Assembly (NCBI GenBank): GCA_002083475.1
Contig: LWDI01000007.1
Coordinates: 1-24,655 of the forward strand
Length of the DNA: 24,655 nt
Direction: 5' to 3'
From: Proteobacteria bacterium SG_bin5
GTDB taxonomy: Bacteria; Pseudomonadota; Alphaproteobacteria; Sphingomonadales; Sphingomonadaceae
The position numbers and the translations under genes are program-made. The notes under the pieces were generated by a model. The model did not search any database, was not told the origin of the DNA, and saw only the letters and a program-made list of their open reading frames with translations. Positions 6,920 to 12,940 of the stretch are shown piece after piece. Numbering within the stretch: the first letter of the stretch is position 1; each line of letters opens with the position of its first letter.

Positions 6920-8217
6920 CGCATCGTTTCGCCGTCCGCGCCTTGGCGCTTGCCGTGCCGCTCGTCGCCACCCCCTGGATCGCGGTCGAGGCGCGCCAGG
7001 CGCTCCGCCAGGCCGCATCGAGCCCCGCCGCCGCGCCGCTCGCCCAATCGCAGGCGGTGGTCGAAAGCTATGTCGCCAAGGGCCGCGCGCCCGGCGTGGT
7101 CGCCGCGATCGGGCTCGGTGAGGCGACGACGATCCTCAAGGCCGGCAAATTGTCGTTCGACGCGGGCGCCCCCGCCTCCGATGAAAACACGCTGTGGCGC
7201 GTCTATTCGATGACGAAGCCGATCACCGGCATGGCGGCGATGATCCTGATCGAGGAAGGCAAGCTCAAGCTCGATCAGCCGCTCAGCGATTTTTTCCCGG
7301 CCTATAAGAATATGCGCGTGCTGGTCGATCCGGCGAAGGATTTGACGTCGGTGCCCGCCAAGAACCCGATCACGATCCGGCATTTGCTCACGCACACCGC
7401 CGGGCTCGGCTATACCATCGTCACCAAGGGGCCGTTGCTCTCGGCCTATGAGAAGAACGGCATCGTGCCCTTCACCAGCACGGTCGGCGCCGAAGTCGAA
7501 GCGCGCAAGGTGCGCCCGCCGAGCCTGCAGGCGTTCGCCGAGCGCGTCGCGACGCTGCCGCTGATCGCCGAGCCGGGCATCAAATGGAGCTATTCGATCG
7601 GGCTCGACGTGATGGGCGCGGTGATAGAAAAGGCGAGCGGGATGCCGTTCGACACGTTTCTGAAGACGCGCATCTTCACCCCGCTCAAGATGAACAGCAC
7701 TTTCTTCCAAGTGCCCGCCGCCGACGCCGGGCGGCTGATCACCGGCTATGCCTTTTTCGGCGAAAACCCGATCCCGATCGATCCCGGCGCGCAAAGCGCT
7801 TATCTGCAGCCGCCGAGCTTCCCTTATGGCGGCGCCGGGCTGGTGATGTCGGCGCATGACTATGATCGCTTCCTCCACATGCTGCAAAATGGCGGCGAGC
7901 TGGAGGGCGCGCGGGTGATGAAGCCGCAGACGGTCGCGCTTGGGCTATCGAACCTGCTGCCGCCGGGCGTGACCTATACCGATTCGAGCCGGGGCGTGCC
8001 GATGGGCTTCGGCGCGGGCGGATCGGTGAGCCTGGCCGATATGCCGGGCGGGCCGGGCAAGGGCACTTACGGCTGGGGCGGCGCCGCCGGAACGATCGCC
8101 TGGGTCGATCGCGCGCGCCGCCAGCGGGTGACGGTGATGGTGAACTACATCCCCGGCGAGCGCTGGCCGCTGCGCGCCGATTTCGCCAAGGCATTCTACG
8201 CCGATACCGCGCGGTGA
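6916..8217 (+). CDS. Beta-lactamase-family serine hydrolase, secreted
   Basis: A 433-residue class C beta-lactamase/esterase-fold (beta-lactamase-related) protein. It has an N-terminal signal-like hydrophobic segment (about residues 5-25). The nucleophile motif is SMTK with Ser98 and Lys101. The second motif is Tyr226 in YSIG, where classical enzymes have YxN, so the third position is Ile rather than Asn. The terminal motif region is GWGGAAGT near residue 386, in place of KTG/HxG. A histidine-containing HTAGLGY segment lies between. These substitutions are typical of esterases and peptidases rather than true beta-lactamases, so I do not call it a resistance gene. ATG 6916 overlaps the mutY stop. 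The substrate is unknown. Confidence 0.88.
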   Translation: MTHRFAVRALALAVPLVATPWIAVEARQALRQAASSPAAAPLAQSQAVVESYVAKGRAPGVVAAIGLGEATTILKAGKLSFDAGAPASDENTLWRVYSMTKPITGMAAMILIEEGKLKLDQPLSDFFPAYKNMRVLVDPAKDLTSVPAKNPITIRHLLTHTAGLGYTIVTKGPLLSAYEKNGIVPFTSTVGAEVEARKVRPPSLQAFAERVATLPLIAEPGIKWSYSIGLDVMGAVIEKASGMPFDTFLKTRIFTPLKMNSTFFQVPAADAGRLITGYAFFGENPIPIDPGAQSAYLQPPSFPYGGAGLVMSAHDYDRFLHMLQNGGELEGARVMKPQTVALGLSNLLPPGVTYTDSSRGVPMGFGAGGSVSLADMPGGPGKGTYGWGGAAGTIAWVDRARRQRVTVMVNYIPGERWPLRADFAKAFYADTAR

Positions 8218-9089
8218 TCGTCCCCGGCTTCACCGGCGGCACGCTCGACCGCGCCGACCGGTTGCGGCATGACGATACAGCGCTCGCCGCCGCGCGCGGC
8301 GATTGGCGCGCGCGGCTGTTGCTGCTCGAAGGCTTCGATCCCGTGCTCGATGGCGACGGCCGGCTGAGCTGGACGAGCCTGGCCGACGCGCCCGACGGCG
8401 CCGAGCTGGTGCTGCTGGGGCTCGGCGAGCGCGAGCGGCCGCATTTCGCCGCGCTCGCGCCCGGGATGCGCGTCCCGCCCGGCCGCTCGCCGCGCCTGTT
8501 CGCGATGCTGGGGCTGATGGCGCCGGGCGAGGCGGCCACCTATGCCGCCGCGCGCAGTCTGCTCGATTGGCACGCCCGCCACGGCTTTTGCGCCAATTGC
8601 GGCGCGCCGACCGCGATGTTCCGCGCCGGCTGGGCGCGGCGCTGCGGGGCGTGCGGGGCGGAACATTTCCCGCGCGTCGACCCGGTGGTGATCATGCTCG
8701 CCGAGCACCAGGGGCGCTGCCTGCTCGGTCGCCAGCCGGGCTGGCCGGCGGGGCGCTATTCGGCGCTCGCGGGGTTTTTGGAAGTGGGCGAATCGATCGA
8801 GGAAGCGGTCGCGCGCGAAGTGTTCGAGGAAGCGGGCGTGCGCGTTGGTCGCGTGCGCTATGTCGCGAGCCAGCCCTGGCCCTTCCCGAGCTCGCTGATG
8901 ATCGCCTGCGTCGCCGACGCCGAGGGCGACGCGATCACGCTCGACACGGCCGAGTTGGAAGACGCTTTCTGGGCGACCCGCGCGGAAGTGGCCGCCGCGC
9001 TCGCCGCCGAGCCGGGCGCGCGCTTCCTGGCGCCCCCGCCTTACGCCATCGCGCACACGCTGCTGAGCGTGTGGGCGGCGGGGGACTGA
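8214..9089 (+). CDS. nudC: NAD(+) diphosphatase / NAD-RNA decapping Nudix hydrolase NudC
   Basis: A 291-residue NudC. The enzyme hydrolyses NAD(H) to NMN(H) and AMP and, in E. coli, removes NAD caps from RNA 5' ends. The zinc ribbon is intact (Cys126-x2-Cys129 and Cys144-x2-Cys147). The Nudix box runs from residue 187 to 209, beginning GFLEVGE and containing REVFEEAGV. The NudC-specific signature SQPWPFPSS is at 219-227. The GTG start overlaps the hydrolase stop (GTGA), so it is co-translated with the mutY/hydrolase pair. The N-terminal domain is less conserved, as usual. Length is slightly above that of the E. coli enzyme. Confidence 0.95.
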   Translation: MIVPGFTGGTLDRADRLRHDDTALAAARGDWRARLLLLEGFDPVLDGDGRLSWTSLADAPDGAELVLLGLGERERPHFAALAPGMRVPPGRSPRLFAMLGLMAPGEAATYAAARSLLDWHARHGFCANCGAPTAMFRAGWARRCGACGAEHFPRVDPVVIMLAEHQGRCLLGRQPGWPAGRYSALAGFLEVGESIEEAVAREVFEEAGVRVGRVRYVASQPWPFPSSLMIACVADAEGDAITLDTAELEDAFWATRAEVAAALAAEPGARFLAPPPYAIAHTLLSVWAAGD

Positions 9090-9108
9090 CGCCCGCAAGC
9101 GCGGTGCA

Positions 9109-9144
9109 TTGCGCGCCCCGCCCCCGCGCCCTAAACCCCCGCCA
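9109..9144 (+). promoter_or_regulatory. Candidate leaderless promoter of hisN
   Basis: TTGCGC at 9109-9114, a 16-base spacer and CTAAAC at 9131-9136 resemble a -35/-10 pair. The ATG of hisN follows seven bases later at 9144, and no ribosome-binding sequence is present. This has the same geometry as the mutY candidate, suggesting a start-codon transcription start. Sequence likeness only. Confidence 0.4.
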
Positions 9145-9926
9145 TGCGCATCACCGACGCCGAAATCGACCTTGCCGAACGCTGCGCCGAAGCCGCGCGC
9201 AGCGTCATCCGCCCTTATTTCCGCAACAGTCACGGCCTCGAGATCAAGGGCGACCAATCGCCGGTGACGCTCGCCGATCGCGAGGCGGAAGCCGCGATCC
9301 GCCGGCTGATCGAGGCGCGCTTCCCCGATGACGCGATCATCGGCGAGGAATATGGCACCAAGCCCGGCAATTCGGGCCGCGCCTGGGTGCTCGATCCGAT
9401 CGACGGCACCCGCGCCTTCATCGCCGGGCGGCCGATCTTCGGTACGTTGATCGCGCTGGTGGTCGAGGGCTGGCCGCTGCTCGGCGTGATCGACCAGCCG
9501 ATCCTGGGCGAGCGCTGGCTGGGCGTGATGGGCCGGCCGACCTCGTTCAACGGCAAGCCCGCCGAGACGCGCCCCTGCGCCGCGCTCGGCGACGCGCTGC
9601 TCGCGACTACCTCGCCCGCTTTGTTCGACGACGATCAGCTCCATGCGTTCGAACATCTCGACGCCAAGGTGCGGTCGACCATCCTGGGTGGCGATTGCTA
9701 TAATTATGGCACGGTCGCGAGCGGCTGGTGCGACATCGTCGTCGAGGCGGGGCTGAAGCTCCATGATTTCGCCGCGCTCGTGCCGGTGGTCGAGGGCGCG
9801 GGCGGGCGGATGTGCGATTGGGCGGGCGATCCGCTGACCGAGAACAGCCGCGGCGAAGTGATCGCCGCCGGCGATCCCGCGCGGATCGAGGAAATCGTCG
9901 AGACGCTCGCCTGCCGGGGGCATTGA
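9144..9926 (+). CDS. hisN: Histidinol-phosphatase, inositol-monophosphatase family
   Basis: A 260-residue magnesium-dependent phosphatase of the inositol monophosphatase family, closest in pattern to HisN, which converts histidinol phosphate to histidinol in histidine biosynthesis. Metal-site motifs are Glu68-Glu69 in GEEYG, DPIDGT at residues 84-89, and Asp208 in LHDFAAL; GAGG follows. The motif WVLDPIDGTRAF is typical of this group. Alternatives are inositol-1-phosphatase or CysQ-like activity; family membership is secure but the substrate is inferred. It is preceded by a 54-base gap with a promoter-like sequence rather than by an overlap, so it is probably transcribed separately from nudC. 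Confidence 0.85.
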   Translation: MRITDAEIDLAERCAEAARSVIRPYFRNSHGLEIKGDQSPVTLADREAEAAIRRLIEARFPDDAIIGEEYGTKPGNSGRAWVLDPIDGTRAFIAGRPIFGTLIALVVEGWPLLGVIDQPILGERWLGVMGRPTSFNGKPAETRPCAALGDALLATTSPALFDDDQLHAFEHLDAKVRSTILGGDCYNYGTVASGWCDIVVEAGLKLHDFAALVPVVEGAGGRMCDWAGDPLTENSRGEVIAAGDPARIEEIVETLACRGH

Positions 9927-9943
9927 GCCCCTCGAATAACGAA

Positions 9944-10023
9944 CGTCGCCCCAGCGAAAGCTGGGGCCTAGAGCAACCAGCGCGCCCCCGTTCATCGAGG
10001 CCCCGGCCTTCGCCGGGGCGACG
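9944..10023. repeat. Family B palindrome pair upstream of rpmI
   Basis: Two inverted copies: CGTCGCCCCAGC with its hairpin at 9944-9969 and the mirror copy ending GGGGCGACG at 9998-10023, separated by 28 bases. Each copy is itself a hairpin (CCCCAGC/GCTGGGG and CCCCGGC/GCCGGGG). The same pair occurs at 12838-12915 and 15426-15505. The rest of the 233-base hisN-rpmI gap (10024-10159) holds no gene. A weak TTGCCT (10042) with TAACGG 17 bases later is a poor promoter candidate. Confidence 0.8.
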
Positions 10024-10159
10024 CGCTCGAACGATGGGTCCTTGCCTTTCGCGCCCGCATCGACTAACGGCGCACGCTTCCCGCGATATTCGAGGAACGG
10101 GCCGGCTAAATGGGCTGCCGTGGCCGTTCGTAATCGTCGCGAGCCAAGAGGAGACGAAA

Positions 10160-10363
10160 ATGCCCAAGCTCAAGACCAAGAGCGGTGTGAAGAAACGCTT
10201 CAAAATCACCGCGACCGGCAAGATCAAGCACGGCGTCGCCGGCAAGCGCCACCGGCTGATCAGCCACAACGCCAAATATATCCGCCAAAACCGCGGCACC
10301 AGCGTGCTGTCGGACGCGGACACCAAGACCGTGAAGGCCTGGGCGCCTTACGGGCTGAATTGA
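10160..10363 (+). CDS. rpmI: 50S ribosomal protein L35
   Basis: A 67-residue basic protein with the L35 signature MPKLKTKSGVKKRFKITATG at the N-terminus and the conserved HRLISHN segment near residue 36. It is a component of the large ribosomal subunit. ATG 10160 is chosen because a good ribosome-binding sequence (AAGAGGAG, 10146-10153) lies just upstream and the start matches the family. rplT follows 14 bases after the stop, the usual pairing. infC, often upstream in other bacteria, is absent here. Confidence 0.98.
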   Translation: MPKLKTKSGVKKRFKITATGKIKHGVAGKRHRLISHNAKYIRQNRGTSVLSDADTKTVKAWAPYGLN

Positions 10364-10377
10364 GGGAGCGCTGGTAA

Positions 10378-10743
10378 ATGGCACGCGTCAAACGGGGTGT
10401 AACCACCCACGCCAAGCACAAGCGGATCCTGGATCAGGCCAAGGGCTATTATGGCCGCCGCAAGAACACGATTCGCATCGCCCGCCAGGCGGTGGAGAAG
10501 GCCGGGCAATATGCCTATCGCGACCGCAAGGTCAAAAAACGCTCGTTCCGCGCGCTGTGGATCCAGCGCATCAACGCGGGCGTGCGCGCCGAGGGCCTCA
10601 CCTATTCGCAGTTCATGCACGGGCTGAAGCTCGCGGGCGTCGAACTCGACCGGAAGGTGCTCGCCGACATCGCGATGCACGAAGGCGAAGCGTTTAGCGC
10701 CCTGGTCGCGCAGGCGAAGGCGGCCCTGCCTCAGGCCGCCTGA
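10378..10743 (+). CDS. rplT: 50S ribosomal protein L20
   Basis: A 121-residue L20, essential for large-subunit assembly. The N-terminus MARVKRGVTTHAKHKRIL is diagnostic, as are the GYYGRRKNTIRIA segment (from about residue 23) and RALWIQRINAG. It is cotranscribed with rpmI and followed 26 bases later by a strong terminator. L20 often represses its own operon by binding the leader RNA. No obvious pseudoknot could be judged by eye upstream of rpmI. Confidence 0.98.
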   Translation: MARVKRGVTTHAKHKRILDQAKGYYGRRKNTIRIARQAVEKAGQYAYRDRKVKKRSFRALWIQRINAGVRAEGLTYSQFMHGLKLAGVELDRKVLADIAMHEGEAFSALVAQAKAALPQAA

Positions 10744-10768
10744 GCCCCAGCCCCGACATGACGAAACG

Positions 10769-10801
10769 AGGCGTCGGTGGGTTGCCACCGGCGCCTTTTT
10801 T
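10769..10801 (+). terminator. Rho-independent terminator of rpmI-rplT
   Basis: A 12-base stem (AGGCGTCGGTGG at 10769-10780 and CCACCGGCGCCT at 10785-10796, one G-T wobble) with a GTTG loop, followed by a T-run ending at 10801. It implies that the nuclease-pheS-pheT genes downstream need their own promoter or readthrough. Confidence 0.92.
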
Positions 10802-10839
10802 CTTGGTGGGCGCGGAGACACCCTCCCCCGATGAAACCT

Positions 10840-11373
10840 CGTCATTCCCGCGAAAGCGGGAATCCATTCCGGCTAGCCGCGCACATGAAGCGCCACGATC
10901 ACCGCCGCGCCCCAAAACCGCAACCAGCCAGAATGGGTCCCCGCCTTCGCGGGGACGACGGATGGGGAGTGATGGCTTTGTCCAATGACACCGTCATTCC
11001 CGCGCAGGCGGGAATCCATTCTGGCTGGCCGCGCAGATGAAGCGCCACGATCACCGCCTCGCCCCAAAGCCGGCGCCAGCCCGAATGGGTCCCCGCCTGC
11101 GCGGGGACGACGGATGGAGAGGGACGTCCTCGTCGAACCACCAACGTTATTGCCGCGAAAGCGGGACGACGGTTCGGGAGGGACGGCCTCGTCGAGCCAC
11201 CAACGTCATTCCCGCGAAAGCGGGAATCCATTCGGGCTGACCGCGCACATGAAGCGCCACGATCACCGCCGCGCCCCAAAACCGCAACCAGCCAGAATGG
11301 GTCCCCGCCTTCGCGGGGACGACGTAATCTGGTAGCCACATCGTCATTCCCGCGAAAGCGGGAATCCCTTCCG
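10840..11373. repeat. Family A palindromic array 1 (BIME-like) between rplT and the GIY-YIG gene
   Basis: Three near-identical 121-base units at 10840-10960, 10992-11112 and 11204-11324. There is also a shortened hybrid at 11145-11172 and a lone left arm at 11342-11373. Each unit starts with a CGTCATTCCCGC hairpin and ends with an inverted GTCCCCGC/GCGGGGACGACG hairpin. The two are joined by a core of about 60 bases that is almost constant within the array and bounded by GGCTGG/CCAGCC. The spacers before 11145 and 11204 also match each other. The last arm ends 27 bases before the start codon of the GIY-YIG gene. Open frames crossing the array (for example reading RESGNPF or PAFAGMT) are translations of the repeat, not genes. 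Confidence 0.9.
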
Positions 11374-11400
11374 GCCGACCCAACCGCAGGAGCACCACCG

Positions 11401-11727
11401 ATGCGCGAGGCCAAACGACCCTGCGTCTATCTGCTCGCCAGCCGCCGCCACGGCACGCTCTACATCGGTGTGACTTCGAACCTCCTCGCCCGGCTCCACC
11501 AGCATCGCGAGGGCCTGATCCCCGGCTTCACCAAGACTTACGCGGTTCACCACCTCGTCTGGTTCGAACCCCATGAGACCATGGAAAGCGCCATCCTGCG
11601 TGAGAAGGCGCTGAAGAAATGGCGCCGCGATTGGAAGCTCGCGCTGATCGAGCGGCACAACCCCGAATGGCTTGACCTCGCCGCCGGACTAGGGTTCGAG
11701 CCGGCGAGCAACAGGATGATCGCATGA
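11401..11727 (+). CDS. Single-domain GIY-YIG nuclease (UPF0213-like)
   Basis: A 108-residue protein made almost entirely of a GIY-YIG endonuclease domain, the fold used by UvrC and homing enzymes. The GIY-equivalent is VYLL at residues 9-12 and the second motif is YIG at 21-23. A conserved arginine/histidine cluster follows (Arg31, His33, His35). The likely metal-binding glutamate is Glu68 in LREKALKKW. A ribosome-binding sequence AGGAG (11388-11392) precedes the ATG by eight bases. The stop overlaps the pheS ATG (ATGA), so it is translationally coupled to phenylalanyl-tRNA synthetase. Upstream it abuts palindromic array 1. Its function is unknown; a DNA nuclease acting on repeats or structured DNA is inference. 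Confidence 0.88.
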   Translation: MREAKRPCVYLLASRRHGTLYIGVTSNLLARLHQHREGLIPGFTKTYAVHHLVWFEPHETMESAILREKALKKWRRDWKLALIERHNPEWLDLAAGLGFEPASNRMIA

Positions 11728-12827
11728 CCGACCCCCAAAGCCTGCAAAGCGACTTGCTCGCCCGGATCGATGCCGCGCACAGCCCCGAGGCGATCGAGGC
11801 GGTGCGCGTGGAAGCGCTCGGCAAATCGGGCAGCGTCACCGCGCTGCTCAAGACGCTGGGCGGCCTGTCGCCCGAGGAGCGGCAGAGCGTCGCCCCACGC
11901 ATCCACGCGCTTCGCGAAGCCGTCACCGCCGCGCTTTCCGCCAAGAAGGAGGCGCTCGAGCGGGCGGCGCTCGACGCGCGGCTCGCGGGCGAGACGCTCG
12001 ACATGACGCTCCCGGCCGAGCCGCAAGCGATGGGCAGCATCCATCCCGTCTCCCAAGTGATGGACGAACTCGCCGAGATTTTCGCCGACCTGGGCTTCGC
12101 GGTCGCGACCGGGCCCGAGATCGAGGATGATTGGCATAATTTCACCGCGCTCAACATTCCCGAAACGCACCCGGCGCGGGCGATGCACGATACTTTCTAT
12201 TTCCCCGATCGCGCCGGCGACGATCGCCGCTGGCTGCTGCGCACGCACACCAGCCCGGTGCAGATCCGCGCGATGCTGAACCAAAAGCCTCCCATCCGCA
12301 TCATCGCGCCGGGGCGGACCTATCGTTCGGACTCGGACGCGACCCACACGCCGATGTTCCATCAGGTGGAGGGGCTGGTGATCGACAAGGGGATCACGCT
12401 CGGCCATTTGAAATGGACGCTGGAGACCTTCCTGCGCGCGTTCTTCGAGCGCGACGACGTGCAATTGCGGCTGCGCCCCAGCTATTTCCCTTTCACCGAG
12501 CCTTCGGCCGAAGTCGATGTGAGCTACACCGTGATCAACGGCAAGCGCGTGATCGGCGGCGCGAGCGGCGGCGGCAACGAGGGCGGCTTCATGGAAGTGC
12601 TGGGCAGCGGCATGGTCCACCCCAAGGTGATCGCCGCCTGCGGGCTCGATCCCGACGAGTGGCAGGGCTTCGCCTTCGGCTGCGGCATCGATCGGCTGGC
12701 GATGCTGAAATATGGCATGGACGATCTGCGCGCCTTTTTCGACGGCGATCTGCGCTGGCTGAAGCATTACGGCTTCGGCGTGCTCGACGTGCCGACGCTG
12801 TCGGGCGGAGTCGGCGCGTCGTTTTGA
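11724..12827 (+). CDS. pheS: Phenylalanine--tRNA ligase alpha subunit
   Basis: A 367-residue catalytic subunit that charges tRNA-Phe together with PheT. The N-terminal 90 residues form the tRNA-binding coiled coil. The class II core follows, with HPVSQVMDELAEIF, the motif-2 region LLRTHTSPVQIR and GRTYRSDSDATHTPMFHQ, and motif 3 in GCGIDRLAML near the C-terminus. The length is typical of alphaproteobacteria. The start ATG at 11724 overlaps the GIY-YIG stop by four bases and has a weak AGGAT upstream. pheT follows after 113 bases holding a degraded family B palindrome. Confidence 0.97.
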   Translation: MTDPQSLQSDLLARIDAAHSPEAIEAVRVEALGKSGSVTALLKTLGGLSPEERQSVAPRIHALREAVTAALSAKKEALERAALDARLAGETLDMTLPAEPQAMGSIHPVSQVMDELAEIFADLGFAVATGPEIEDDWHNFTALNIPETHPARAMHDTFYFPDRAGDDRRWLLRTHTSPVQIRAMLNQKPPIRIIAPGRTYRSDSDATHTPMFHQVEGLVIDKGITLGHLKWTLETFLRAFFERDDVQLRLRPSYFPFTEPSAEVDVSYTVINGKRVIGGASGGGNEGGFMEVLGSGMVHPKVIAACGLDPDEWQGFAFGCGIDRLAMLKYGMDDLRAFFDGDLRWLKHYGFGVLDVPTLSGGVGASF

Positions 12828-12837
12828 CGCGCGACGG

Positions 12838-12915
12838 GCGGCGCCCCGGCGAAGGGGCTCCCGGACCGTCGGGCGCCCGGTGATCATCGAGACCCCGGCT
12901 TTCGCTGGGGTGACG
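12838..12915. repeat. Degraded family B palindrome pair between pheS and pheT
   Basis: The right-hand copy is clear (GAGACCCCGGC...GCTGGGGTGACG, 12890-12915). The left copy near 12838-12860 (GCGCCCCGGCGAAGGGGCTC) is eroded. The pair resembles those at 9944-10023 and 15426-15505. It occupies most of the pheS-pheT gap and could form an RNA hairpin within the operon message. Confidence 0.65.
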
Positions 12916-12940
12916 AATTGAGAAGCGAGAAGTTAAGCCG

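Noticed and set aside
6916..8217. Calling the serine hydrolase an antibiotic-resistance beta-lactamase
   Set aside because: The SxxK motif is present but the YxN and KTG motifs are replaced, as in esterases and peptidases of the family. There is no resistance context.
8196..9995. Minus-strand open frame of 599 codons opposite nudC and hisN
   Set aside because: It lies entirely antisense to two well-supported genes. Long antisense frames are expected at this G+C, and its composition (rich in R, D, A, H) is that of a shadow.
10840..11373. CRISPR-like look of regularly spaced palindromic repeats (also 18139-18562)
   Set aside because: Units are over 120 bases, the sequence between arms is constant rather than unique, and no cas gene is near. 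These are BIME-like palindromic elements.
10899..11414. Minus-strand open frame of 171 codons across array 1 (and similar ones at 18104-18669)
   Set aside because: The translation is only the repeated palindrome read through (GNDG, PAQAGTHSGW and similar), with no start signal or domain.
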